Assembly: GCF_008704205.1 (NCBI RefSeq) | Contig: NZ_VXLC01000031.1 | Coordinates: forward strand, 1-64,000 | Reading direction: 5' to 3' | DNA from: Nocardia colli | GTDB taxonomy: Bacteria > Actinomycetota > Actinomycetes > Mycobacteriales > Mycobacteriaceae | DNA: 64,000 nt | In this document: piece by piece, positions 43,094 to 51,216 of the stretch | Layout of the letters: every line of letters starts with the position of its first letter | Numbering within the stretch: position 1 is the stretch's first letter | Notes under the pieces: generated by a model | Database searches by the model: none | What the model saw: only the letters and a program-made list of their open reading frames with translations | Told to the model about the DNA's origin: nothing | Program-made: the position numbers and the translations under genes

Positions 43094-44359
43094 TCAGTCC
43101 GGCCCGGGGCGGTGCCGGATCCGTGGCTGGATCACCGACAGGCGGGCGCCCAGCGATCGGTGACCGCGGACGATGTCGCGGCAGAGCTCGTCGATCGTCT
43201 CCTTGCGCACGTCGGGCATGGTGGCGATGCGCGCTCGACCACCGCCGGTGCTGAGGTGGTATTTCCGGCAGATCCATTCCTCCGGGCGATCGAAGATCAC
43301 CGTGGTCGACCAGCGGTGACGGACGGGATGGAGCCCCGCCTTGCCGAGCTTCGCCGCCGCGTATTCGGCGACGCCGAGCGCTTTTCTGGCACTGAGCGCC
43401 AAGCCCGCTACGCCCTTGGACGCCAACGCATACCAGAGCAGCAGGCTGGGTAGTCCACTGCCGGCGAACTCGACAGGACGATCGGCCGGATCGAGGGCCG
43501 CGTGATCGACCGGCTCGACTCGGCTCAGCGCCACCGCGGCGGACATGGGTAGCCCCAATGCGCGGTCCATCCCGATGGTGATGCTCCCGACCTCCTTCTT
43601 GGCGAAGCCCCACGACTCGGGATCCGCGATGAACGGAACGACCAGGCCGGCCCCCGTGGCGTCGACGTGCACGCTGACCCGGCCCGCCCCGGATGCCGCG
43701 GCGATGATCGCGTCGACGTCATCGATGGCGCCGTCGAGAGTGCCGGCCGACGCGACCACGACGGCGCCGCGCCCGGCGTCGCGCCAGCACTCGCGGGCCA
43801 ACGCGTTGACGTTGAGCTGTCCCGCACTGTCGACGGGGACGACAACCAGCCTTTTGCGCATGAGCTGTGCGCTGTACCGGACCGACGGCGGAGCCGCGGT
43901 ACTGCAGTAGATGGTCGCCGCGGGTAGCAGCCGGCACCCCCGGTCGAGCCCGAACAGATTGGCCTCGGCGCCACCACTGGTGACATAGCCGTGGACGTCC
44001 TCGTATTCACCATTGGTCAGGCGGATCGCCAGGTCGACTATCGCGCGGCGCATCAGGGCGGTCACCCCACCGCCGGTCCCCGCGCCGACTCCGGTGAGAT
44101 AGGCGGCGGGGATATTCAGCAGCGTGCTCATATCGCTGAGCCGGAAACTCGGCGCGGTCATTCGATCTTCGTTGCCCGCAGGCAGCGCGTCGGCGAGAAA
44201 ATCCTCCAGTTCATCGAGCAATTCCTGCTCGGAGCGCCTGGCTTCATTGATCGCGTAGTCGTCCGAAAATCGATGGTCCACTCGTACTGCCTGCCGTAGT
44301 CCTGAATAGTGCCGGCTTGTGACTGGCACGCCGGAAAGGCTAGCAATTTCGTGGCGCAC
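43094..44359 (-). CDS. PLP-dependent decarboxylase (HDC-like) homologue lacking the Schiff-base lysine
   Basis: 421 aa from GTG 44359. Group II decarboxylase fold resembling bacterial histidine decarboxylase: GYVTSGGAEANLFGL (phosphate/N-terminal PLP loop), VSVHVDATGAG with D233 for the pyridine nitrogen, then SITIGMDRALGLPMSAAVAL. In active enzymes the last motif is S-I-S-G-H-K-x-I-G-x-P; here the Lys position is R266. The ring-stacking His of the THYSV motif is also replaced (TAAPPSV, P157). Both losses predict no normal PLP catalysis. Follows the carboxylate-amine ligase gene by 36 nt. Confidence 0.8.
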   Translation of the reverse strand: MRHEIASLSGVPVTSRHYSGLRQAVRVDHRFSDDYAINEARRSEQELLDELEDFLADALPAGNEDRMTAPSFRLSDMSTLLNIPAAYLTGVGAGTGGGVTALMRRAIVDLAIRLTNGEYEDVHGYVTSGGAEANLFGLDRGCRLLPAATIYCSTAAPPSVRYSAQLMRKRLVVVPVDSAGQLNVNALARECWRDAGRGAVVVASAGTLDGAIDDVDAIIAAASGAGRVSVHVDATGAGLVVPFIADPESWGFAKKEVGSITIGMDRALGLPMSAAVALSRVEPVDHAALDPADRPVEFAGSGLPSLLLWYALASKGVAGLALSARKALGVAEYAAAKLGKAGLHPVRHRWSTTVIFDRPEEWICRKYHLSTGGGRARIATMPDVRKETIDELCRDIVRGHRSLGARLSVIQPRIRHRPGPD

Positions 44360-44395
44360 GTCCCGTGGCCCGGCTTACCAGCAACGGGAGGCCGC

Positions 44396-45508
44396 TCAGG
44401 CGGCGGTGCCCGCCACTGTGGTGTCGGCCAGCCCGGCGACGATCTGCGCGATATCACTGCCGGCGCGCAGGGCCGCGGCTTGGCGGGCCGCTCCGTTGCC
44501 GTGCCGCCGCACCGCGGCGACCGTGTCCGAGACGAAGGCACGGTCACCCGTCTCTTCCAGGATCGGGCCGAGGTACTCGATCAGCCGGTGCAGCAGGACA
44601 TTCGTGGGAACCGCCAGTCCGGTGCTCGGGTCGAGTCCGTCCCCCTCGAGTCCGAATCGGGCGGCTTTCCAATATGCCGCACTCAAGAGCGTGTGGGAGA
44701 TCACCGGAGGCGGTATTCCCTCGTCCATCGATAGCAACGCCGAGATCACCAGTGCACGCACGAGAGCGGCGAGCAGCGCGGTCTCCTCGGCGGTGGCGGG
44801 CACATCGCTGACCCGGACCTCGACCGTGGGATACTTTGCCGATGGGCGGACGTCCCACATCACCATCCCGGCATCCAGGATGGTGCCACTGGATATCAGC
44901 GTGCCGACCAGGGTGTCGTAGTCGGCGACCGAATCGAAGAAGGGCGGCGGTCCGCACACCGGCCATCGCCGCAGCAGAATATTTCGCCAACTGGCGAAAC
45001 CGGTGTCCACGCCGCGATAGAGCGCGGAGTTCGCCGTCAGGGCCAGCAAAGTCGGCAGCCACGGCCGAAGGTAGTTACCCACCTGTACCGCTGTCTCCCG
45101 GTCCGGGATCGCGACGTGGATATGACAGCCACAGTTACCCTGATCGTAGGCGAGCGGGCCGAGCATTTCGATGATCTTCGTGTAGCGCAGGGTCTCGACA
45201 ATGGGGAATCGGTAACTGCCGGTCGGCGGCAGGCCTGCGGCGAGCAATCGGATATTGCTGTCGCGGGCGCATTTCGCCGTGATCCGGCGTGTCTCGCGCA
45301 GTTCTTCGAGCAAATCCGGGATGTGGGTATGAATACGGGTTGTTGCTTCTACCTGGCATTTGTTCAGTTCGAATTGAAGATCGACTCCGGCGACCCGCGC
45401 CCGCTCCTTTACCTCGAAACTCTTGTACACTGGTCGTCCGGTCAGTGGATGGGTGAGCAGAAACTCCTCTTCCACGCCGACAGTCGGGTAGTGCGCATCC
45501 ATTTCCAT
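44396..45508 (-). CDS. carboxylate-amine ligase, glutamate-cysteine ligase family 2 (YbdK-like)
   Basis: 370 aa from ATG 45508 (ATG 45502 also possible). GCS2 signature: YPTVGVEEEFLLTHP at the N-terminus, ELNKCQVEATTRIHTHIPDL, the GNCGCHIHVAIPDRETAVQVGN segment, and SAKYPTVEVRVSDVPATAEETALLAALVRAL. These ATP-dependent ligases join a glutamate carboxylate to an amine; family 2 includes weak glutamate-cysteine ligases and enzymes of specialised metabolism. Nucleotide and metal-binding acidic residues appear intact. It heads a minus-strand pair with the HDC-like gene and is divergent from avrD. Confidence 0.85.
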   Translation of the reverse strand: MEMDAHYPTVGVEEEFLLTHPLTGRPVYKSFEVKERARVAGVDLQFELNKCQVEATTRIHTHIPDLLEELRETRRITAKCARDSNIRLLAAGLPPTGSYRFPIVETLRYTKIIEMLGPLAYDQGNCGCHIHVAIPDRETAVQVGNYLRPWLPTLLALTANSALYRGVDTGFASWRNILLRRWPVCGPPPFFDSVADYDTLVGTLISSGTILDAGMVMWDVRPSAKYPTVEVRVSDVPATAEETALLAALVRALVISALLSMDEGIPPPVISHTLLSAAYWKAARFGLEGDGLDPSTGLAVPTNVLLHRLIEYLGPILEETGDRAFVSDTVAAVRRHGNGAARQAAALRAGSDIAQIVAGLADTTVAGTAA

Positions 45509-45539
45509 AGGGTAGAGCGCGTTATTATCGCGCCGACTA

Positions 45540-45553
45540 CCCAGCACTGGGAA
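45540..45553. promoter_or_regulatory. CCCAGCACTGGGAA motif upstream of ligase gene
   Basis: CCCAG/CTGGG arms around CA, 32 nt upstream of the ligase ATG in the ligase/avrD divergent region. Confidence 0.5.
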
Positions 45554-45643
45554 GTTTAGGCGGGTAGTGGATTGGGTACGCGTCGAATTCCGCCGTGCTG
45601 GAACAGATTCGGCGGGGCGCCGGATCTCGGTCCACTCGTATCG

Positions 45644-45656
45644 CCAACTCTGGGAA
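45644..45656. promoter_or_regulatory. CCAACTCTGGGAA motif upstream of avrD
   Basis: CTGGGAA half-site 70 nt upstream of the AvrD-like start. It shares the divergent region with the element at 45540. Confidence 0.45.
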
Positions 45657-45725
45657 CAACCGTAGACTGAGTTTCTGATTCCTGCCGCCGTCGCGGCGGG
45701 TGGTCGACTCAGGAAGAACTTCTCG

Positions 45726-46718
45726 ATGCTTCGTTCGCGATTCGATAACTACGCTGATGCGCTCGGCCCGCCGGAGCACCGATATTACGGGTCGGGGTAC
45801 AAGCGAGTTTCTCGATATTTGACCGATCTATCCGTCGCCCGATCGAGCCTGCCCGGCAGTACCTCCACCGCGGTGGCGCGTTTGATCTGGTCCGAGGATT
45901 GGACGGCCCGGAATTATGCCGGCTTGGTTCCGCGCGTGAGCGCCGTCGACGCGTTGATCATTGCCGCGGCCCTGTGCGAAGCGGTTATTGTTCGCGCCAG
46001 AGATCTGACCGAGACAGAGGCGAGCACCATCTGGCTGCGGCGTGTCCTCATTCGTAGTTCCGGGCTGTGCCCGGCAGACACCAAACGAATCCGCGTGCGC
46101 GTCGTCCTGCTCAATGTGGTCGAGGGGGACCTAGAGGTGGAAAGTACCTACCTGTTCCGGGTCGGTCCATTGACCGGAGCGTTGACCCTGGCACACCCGC
46201 CGGGCGCTGTCTGGATTTCGTTCCAAGGTTCCGAGGTGATCGATGAGTTCTATTCGATCTATGGACTGCCGGGCAGGCATCACTACCTTGAGGGGTTGAC
46301 CAGCCATGAGTTGACGGCGACCTCGTTAGTGGTGGACGAGACGCAGGCCCGGGTCACCGCAACCCAGCAGATATCGGCGGCTACCGCGGCGACGCCGTAT
46401 GTCGGTGCCGAATCGAAGTACGCCGATTCCGTCTCGTTTGTCGACGGCATCGTCGGCGGCGCCCAGCTGGCGCAGATCCTGCTGAATCATGTCGGCGGGG
46501 GTGGCGTGTCCGAGAACCACTTTCGGTTGCGGAAACTGGAGATCGTCGCGGACACGCCCGCCCGCAGCGCGACCGACGAGTTCGCGGGCGTCGCCGAGCT
46601 CAGTCGGCGCAAGGTGTTCGACCGAGACGGACGGCGGTGGCTCAGTGCCGCGGTCGGGATCACCGAATTCGGCGGTTTGACCGGCTCGGTCTCGTGCACC
46701 CGTCCGCTGGCGAGCTGA
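45726..46718 (+). CDS. AvrD family protein
   Basis: 330 aa from ATG 45726 with CAGGAAG ahead. The N-terminus (NYADALGPPEHRYYGSGYKRVSRYLTDL) and the VSAVDALIIAAALCEAVIVRARDLTE segment match AvrD, the Pseudomonas syringae avirulence protein that directs synthesis of syringolide acyl glycosides. The C-terminal half has a hotdog-like/acyl-binding look (YLEGLTSHELTATSLVVDETQARVTATQQI, FVDGIVGGAQLAQILLNHVGG). It may carry out an acyl transfer or condensation in a small-molecule pathway. It is divergent from the ligase/HDC-like pair and followed by an amidase-fold gene. Confidence 0.68.
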   Translation: MLRSRFDNYADALGPPEHRYYGSGYKRVSRYLTDLSVARSSLPGSTSTAVARLIWSEDWTARNYAGLVPRVSAVDALIIAAALCEAVIVRARDLTETEASTIWLRRVLIRSSGLCPADTKRIRVRVVLLNVVEGDLEVESTYLFRVGPLTGALTLAHPPGAVWISFQGSEVIDEFYSIYGLPGRHHYLEGLTSHELTATSLVVDETQARVTATQQISAATAATPYVGAESKYADSVSFVDGIVGGAQLAQILLNHVGGGGVSENHFRLRKLEIVADTPARSATDEFAGVAELSRRKVFDRDGRRWLSAAVGITEFGGLTGSVSCTRPLAS

Positions 46719-46740
46719 GCACGCCATGGCTGTATGCGGC

Positions 46741-46832
46741 CGACCCCGCCGAATGCGGGGGTTTTCCACCGGATTTCGTGGAAGGGCGCGGCATCGTCAC
46801 GCCGGGCCCCGCCCGCGCGGGGATCACATCTT
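46741..46832. CRISPR. two I-E-like hairpin repeats between avrD and amidase genes
   Basis: Hairpins at 46744-46760 (CCCCGC-CGAAT-GCGGGG, followed by GTTTTCC) and 46807-46822 (CCCCGC-CCGC-GCGGGG, followed by ATCACATC) are 63 bases apart in the plus orientation of actinobacterial I-E repeats. They are 5.5 kb beyond the cas operon. Either a relic pair with one spacer, or part of a dispersed hairpin family. Confidence 0.5.
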
Positions 46833-46837
46833 CGCAT

Positions 46838-46850
46838 CCAGCTCTGGGAG
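46838..46850. promoter_or_regulatory. CCAGCTCTGGGAG motif upstream of amidase-fold gene
   Basis: CTGGGA(A/G) half-site only 13 nt upstream of the ATG; its GGGAG may instead, or also, act as the ribosome-binding site. Confidence 0.35.
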
Positions 46851-46862
46851 AGAACGGATTTC

Positions 46863-48302
46863 ATGACAATGCGATTCGGATCTGCGGTCGAGCTCGCCGC
46901 CGGCGTTCGGGAGCGACGGGTCTCCGCCCTCGAAATTGCACAGACGAGTCTCGGTAAAATCTCGCAGGCGAACGGGACTTCGAGCGCCTTCGCCCACATC
47001 GATGTCGCCGGGGCGCTCAGTGCCGCCCGCAAGGCCGACCGTAATGTCCAGTCAGGGCACGGCCGGCTCCCGCTGGCCGGTGTGCCGTTCGGCATCGCGG
47101 ACTTCGACGACTGCCTCGGCATGCCTACCCGGCACGGCAGTTCGCTGTTCTGGGCGGCAAAGCCGGCCTCGGTCGAAGGGCCGTGTCTGCGCCGCCTGCG
47201 CGCGGCGGGCGCGATTCCGATCGGCAAGACCGTCGTCACCGAGTTCGGCTGGCATGAGCACGGCACGTGTGTGGCCGCGAAGAATCCATGGGACCCTCGC
47301 CGATCGCCGGGAAACGGCGGCGCGGCCGCTGTCGCGTCCGGGCTGGTGCCGTTCGCGATCGCTTCGGATTTCGACGGTTCGGTGCGCACGGGCGCCGCGT
47401 ACTGCGGCGTTGTCGGGTTCACGCCGAGTCGCGGGCTGCTGCCGGTGAGCGGGCGGTTGACCCCCGGCACCTACGGCGGCGACCTCCGCGGCATGGGTGT
47501 CGTCGCTACGACGGTGCGCGATGTCGCGCAACTGCTCGAGGTCGCGGCGGGGGCGGATCCGGTGGACCGGGAATCCTTGGGGCGCAGCGGCGAACGGTAC
47601 ACCGAACGGGTCGAGCAGGTGGATCTGTCCGGTCTCCGGGTCGGCTGGGCGCCTGATCTCGGCTACTCCGAACTGGATCTGGAGGTCCGCAGAATCGCCT
47701 ATGACGCCACCCAAGCCGTCGTGGCGGCAGTCGGCGCCGAGGTGGTGGTTTCCGAGTTCTATGTCGGTGACCTGCCGCTGGTTTCGTTTCCGGCCGGGAT
47801 GTGGCTGGTCGCGATGCTCGAGGCGCGCGGCCTGGTGCCGGAGCGAATCGATGAGCTGGGCCCCGGTGTGCGGGCACTCGTGGCGGACGTGCTCGAGCGC
47901 CGCGAGGTGGCCGGACTCGGTGGTTTGCTCGCGAGCTACGCGCAGGCGCAGATGCAGCGCGCCGCCCTGCAACAGCGGGTGGCGACGCTCTTCACCCAGG
48001 TGGATGTGTTACTGACGATGGCGACCGCAGGTGTCGCGCCGGAGGTGCGGCCGGACGAAACGCGGTGCGAGGTGCGAGCCGTCGATCCGCGGGCCGCGTC
48101 CTGCGCCGGGCTGGCGAACGCGTGCTGGCTGCCTGCCGCGTCGGTGCCTGCCGGGATGTATGCGGGGCTGCCGATCGGGCTGCACATCGTCGCGCCCTTC
48201 GGCCGGGACGATCTCGTTCTCGGTCTGGCACACGCGCTCGAGCAGGCGCGGCCGTGGCGCACGCGCACCGATGTCCGTTCGACTCCGGCGAAGAAGGGGT
48301 GA
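46863..48302 (+). CDS. amidase-signature homologue lacking catalytic Lys and cis-Ser
   Basis: 479 aa from ATG 46863. Clear amidase-signature fold: LAGVPFGIADFDDCLGMPTRHGS, IGKTVVTEFGW, NPWDPRRSPGNGGAAAVASGLVPFAIASDFDGSVRTGAAYCGVVGFTPS. The Lys of the GVP-x-x-x-K-D motif is A79. The GGSSGGS loop carrying the cis-Ser is shortened to GNGGAA. The nucleophile Ser is kept (DGS, S173). Two of three Ser-cisSer-Lys residues are gone, so normal amide hydrolysis is unlikely. The next gene starts 2 nt after its stop. Confidence 0.85.
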   Translation: MTMRFGSAVELAAGVRERRVSALEIAQTSLGKISQANGTSSAFAHIDVAGALSAARKADRNVQSGHGRLPLAGVPFGIADFDDCLGMPTRHGSSLFWAAKPASVEGPCLRRLRAAGAIPIGKTVVTEFGWHEHGTCVAAKNPWDPRRSPGNGGAAAVASGLVPFAIASDFDGSVRTGAAYCGVVGFTPSRGLLPVSGRLTPGTYGGDLRGMGVVATTVRDVAQLLEVAAGADPVDRESLGRSGERYTERVEQVDLSGLRVGWAPDLGYSELDLEVRRIAYDATQAVVAAVGAEVVVSEFYVGDLPLVSFPAGMWLVAMLEARGLVPERIDELGPGVRALVADVLERREVAGLGGLLASYAQAQMQRAALQQRVATLFTQVDVLLTMATAGVAPEVRPDETRCEVRAVDPRAASCAGLANACWLPAASVPAGMYAGLPIGLHIVAPFGRDDLVLGLAHALEQARPWRTRTDVRSTPAKKG

Positions 48303-48304
48303 CC

Positions 48305-48685
48305 ATGGGTTTTCTGGACGGTTTGATCGGAAACGCGGGCCGCGTCGATTCGGCTGCCGCACAACAGGAATACGCGAAACTCTTCGTCGCCGACGAACAG
48401 GTGCGCGCCGCGTACCTATTGATCCGCGACATGATCCTCTTCACGGACCGGCGGCTCATTCTCATCGACAAGCAGGGGATCACCGGACAGAAAGTGAGCT
48501 ATCACAGCATCCCGTATCGCGCGATCGTGCACTTCACCGTCGAGACGGCGGGCGTATTCGACCTCGACGCGGAACTCACCGTCTGGATCTCGGGGTTGGC
48601 ACAGCCGTTGCTGCAGAAGCGATTCAGCAAACAAGTCGATGTGTACGAGGTGCAGGCAATCCTCGCGAGCTTCGTCGCGAAGTAA
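48305..48685 (+). CDS. PH-domain (YokD/DUF1696-type) protein
   Basis: 126 aa from ATG 48305, two bases after the amidase-fold stop. Bacterial PH domain: MGFLDGLIGNAGRVD, RAAYLLIRDMILFTDRRLILIDKQGITGQKVSYHSIPYRAIVHFTVETAGVFDLDAELTVWISG, ending in QVDVYEVQAILASFV. Such stand-alone PH proteins are widespread and of unknown function. Probably in one operon with the preceding gene. Convergent with the MerR gene 4 nt away. Confidence 0.85.
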   Translation: MGFLDGLIGNAGRVDSAAAQQEYAKLFVADEQVRAAYLLIRDMILFTDRRLILIDKQGITGQKVSYHSIPYRAIVHFTVETAGVFDLDAELTVWISGLAQPLLQKRFSKQVDVYEVQAILASFVAK

Positions 48686-48689
48686 TCGA

Positions 48690-49406
48690 TCAGGGCTGCC
48701 GCTCATCGAGGTGTGTGCTGGTTTCACTCTGGAAGCGGTGCGTGATGAACCGGGTGGCGAGTTCGATGATCGACGTGGTGCCGAGATCGGGCGGGACAAC
48801 CGCCGCGTCCGGACCGGGTTCGGCCTGGTCCTCGGCGGGTGTCTCGTCATCGAACGGGGACAATGCCATTCGATGCAGCAAAGCGATGCGCCGGTGCACC
48901 ATCCGGTTGCAGTCCGCCTGGATCCCGGCCAGCTCGTCGAGCACCTCCGGTAGCGGAATGCCTACCGCGACAAGCTGATTGGCGAGTCCGATCAGCTGCG
49001 GATCGACCACTCGATAGGTCACCGCGTCGACCGGTTCGTACAGGCCGAGCGAGACGGCCCGGGCCAGGCCGTTCGGCGCATCGGCATACCGCGTGGCGAG
49101 TTCGGCCGCCGAGATCCGGGTATCTGCGGTCAATTCGTGGTCGGTGAGGCCGAGGATGTCCGAGAGCTGGTCGCCGCGGTCGACGGCGTTCAGCAATTCA
49201 CGTATGCCGTTGAGCTTTATGCCATGACTGAGCAAGCGACTGATTGTGCGCACTCGGGTGAGGTGTTCGGGTCCGTAGAATCCGCGGCGACCCCGCACCT
49301 GCGGGGGCGGCAGGATCCCGCGCTCGTGGTAGACCTTGATGCTGCGCACGGTCGTGCCGGCCTGCTGTGCAAGCTGGTCAATCGTGTATTCGAAGCGCAC
49401 GGCCAT
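48690..49406 (-). CDS. MerR-family transcriptional regulator
   Basis: 238 aa. N-terminal winged helix YTIDQLAQQAGTTVRSIKVYHERGILPPPQVRGRRGFYGPEHLTRVRTI, then a hinge helix (LSHGIKLNGIRELLNAVDRG) and a C-terminal effector-type region (LYEPVDAVTYRVVDPQLIGLANQLVAVGIPLPEVLDELAGIQAD) found in many actinobacterial MerR proteins. There is no Cys pair for metal sensing. Targets are unknown; the neighbouring ROK and WhiB-like genes lie upstream on the same strand. Confidence 0.9.
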   Translation of the reverse strand: MAVRFEYTIDQLAQQAGTTVRSIKVYHERGILPPPQVRGRRGFYGPEHLTRVRTISRLLSHGIKLNGIRELLNAVDRGDQLSDILGLTDHELTADTRISAAELATRYADAPNGLARAVSLGLYEPVDAVTYRVVDPQLIGLANQLVAVGIPLPEVLDELAGIQADCNRMVHRRIALLHRMALSPFDDETPAEDQAEPGPDAAVVPPDLGTTSIIELATRFITHRFQSETSTHLDERQP

Positions 49407-49471
49407 ACGACAAGGTAATCACATTCTGTGCTGACCGTGGCTCGAGCTGCCACGAATCGCGGGTCCATCGA

Positions 49472-50359
49472 TCATTCGGTCTGGCCGGTTCCCATCATGG
49501 CGAGTAATCCGGCGCCTGCTAGCACCCCGAGTTCCGCGAGCCCGGACGGCACCACCCGCAACCCGGGCAGAAATGCCATCCGGGCGTGCGCGGATATCTC
49601 TGCCCCGAGCGGCTTCCACAGCTCGGGGCCCGCTTGCGCGAGCGTGCCACCGACGATGACGAGATCTATGTCGAGCAACGCGGCCACCGACGCGATGGCC
49701 CGGCCGAGTGCGGTGCCGGCCCGGCCGAGCGCGGCGATCGGGATCGGCTCGCCGAGCCGGGCGGCCTCGACCAGTGCCTGTCCGGACTCGCCGGACCAAC
49801 CGCGTTCGCGCGCCCAGTTCACCGCCGACCGTCCGCCTGCCACCGCGTCGAGGCAGCCATGACCACCGCAGACGCACGTTTCGTCGAAGCCTGGAACGAG
49901 CACGTGTCCGATATGCCCGGCGTTGCCGGTGCGGCCGGCGACGATCAGTCCACCGGTCATGATGCCGCCGCTGACTCGATCCGAGACATTGATCGACAGC
50001 GCGTCGACGGTGTCGTTGGTGCCGCCGAAGTTCCGCTCGGCCAGCGCCAGGCAAACCCCGTCCAGTGCGACATGGACCGAGGCGGCGGGGAACAGGTCGC
50101 GCACCGCCGCGGCGACGTCGAAGCCCGCCCGCCACTCGCGGATATCGGCCGGGGCAATAATTCCGGCGCCCATGTCTATCGGACCCTGGCAGGCGATGCC
50201 GACCGCGGTGATCTCGATGCCGCCGGCCACCTCCAGGAGTAGCTCCCGGCAGCGGGCCCATGGATCGCCGGCGGCCGCCGGAAGCCGCTGGATATCTTCC
50301 GCGCCGACCAGGCCCGCGGCGAAACCCGAGCCATTGATCTCGAACGCAAGCACAGTCAT
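49472..50359 (-). CDS. ROK-family sugar kinase-like protein
   Basis: 295 aa from ATG 50359. ROK features: N-terminal phosphate-binding strand VLAFEINGSGFAAGLV (the usual DxGGT is ENGSG), the central GNAGHIGHVLV with the catalytic-region His, and the zinc motif CVCGGHGCLDAVAGG, where the Glu normally after GC is Leu-Asp. No helix-turn-helix, so a kinase rather than a repressor. The altered phosphate-1 motif makes activity uncertain. Confidence 0.8.
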   Translation of the reverse strand: MTVLAFEINGSGFAAGLVGAEDIQRLPAAAGDPWARCRELLLEVAGGIEITAVGIACQGPIDMGAGIIAPADIREWRAGFDVAAAVRDLFPAASVHVALDGVCLALAERNFGGTNDTVDALSINVSDRVSGGIMTGGLIVAGRTGNAGHIGHVLVPGFDETCVCGGHGCLDAVAGGRSAVNWARERGWSGESGQALVEAARLGEPIPIAALGRAGTALGRAIASVAALLDIDLVIVGGTLAQAGPELWKPLGAEISAHARMAFLPGLRVVPSGLAELGVLAGAGLLAMMGTGQTE

Positions 50360-50407
50360 CGGCGCCGCACCGCCGACTGGGTTCGATTCTGCATCGGGAC
50401 GTCGACC

Positions 50408-50851
50408 TCAAGCTTCAGCTGCGTGGGAATGGACGAGCGGATGCCCGAGGATCAGATGGCGGTGCGGCGCGGCCGATTTCGGCGCGGCCGGGACGGGCCG
50501 GGGTCCGTTGCGGATGATCTGCAAGGGTCGCCGATGATCGAGCGGCGTCGCTCGATGACGATCCAGGTTCTCGATGACCTTGCCGGTGTTGTCGTAGGCG
50601 ATGCCGGCCCAGATCATCGCTCGCGGGCTGTCGCCGCGGCTGATGAGGTTCTGCGCCAGCTGGTCGCACTGACGGAAAAGTGGGCAGTCGGCGCACATTC
50701 GGATGGCTTCGCGCCACGAATCCGGTGTACCGGTGTCGAGATCCCAGTCGTCCGGGTGATCGGCGCAGGGTGGCTTGCGCGCGGGTTTGGTGGACCCTCT
50801 CGCCTGGGTCGAGTGCCGCGCGCGCGATGGGTACAGCTCTGAAATGGTCAT
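50408..50851 (-). CDS. WhiB-like iron-sulfur regulator
   Basis: 147 aa from ATG 50851. Four cysteines in WhiB order: C29, C53, C56, C62 (PPCADHPDDW ... MCADCPLFRQCDQLA) to hold a 4Fe-4S cluster, followed by MIWAGIAYD in place of the usual G(V/I)WGG turn, and a basic C-terminus (PLQIIRNGPRPVP). It probably partners a sigma factor in transcription control. Its promoter region shares a 13-mer with that of the downstream TcpC operon. Confidence 0.85.
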   Translation of the reverse strand: MTISELYPSRARHSTQARGSTKPARKPPCADHPDDWDLDTGTPDSWREAIRMCADCPLFRQCDQLAQNLISRGDSPRAMIWAGIAYDNTGKVIENLDRHRATPLDHRRPLQIIRNGPRPVPAAPKSAAPHRHLILGHPLVHSHAAEA

Positions 50852-51216
50852 GCCAACTCCGGGAATGCTGAGGGCACGCCTGGAGGCGGCATGCCCATGA
50901 TCGGGGGCAACCATCAGGGCTGCTCAACAGTCCCTGGGAGGGCCAGTGTCACCACTGGTACTTCGAACGCTAGCTCACGTTAGGGGCTTCAGCAAGCTTT
51001 TAGGCTGTTAATTAATGGACCGTTATGTAATGTACTACTCCGATATATCGACGGACTTTCCGCAGGTAACTGGGCGTGTGACCGATTCAATGTTGAGCTA
51101 TCGACGAGTTAAACCTATTGAATGGACCGTTAAGTAACGGTATGTTGGTTAACGGGCGCCACCTCCTCGGGCGGTGTTCCAGAGGGTCGGCTCAGCCGCG
51201 CAGGTGCGGCTCGGCG
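50852..51216. promoter_or_regulatory. AT-rich divergent control region of WhiB-like and sensor-like genes
   Basis: A low-GC tract with several elements. TGTCACCACTGGT at 50947-50959 recurs exactly at 52371-52383. A direct repeat AATGGACCGTTA-(T/A)-GTAA occurs at 51014-51030 and 51121-51137, 107 bp apart. A perfect inverted repeat ACCGTTA-AG-TAACGGT lies at 51126-51141, and a TTAACGG half-site near 51149. The arrangement looks like a cooperative operator set. Confidence 0.6.
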
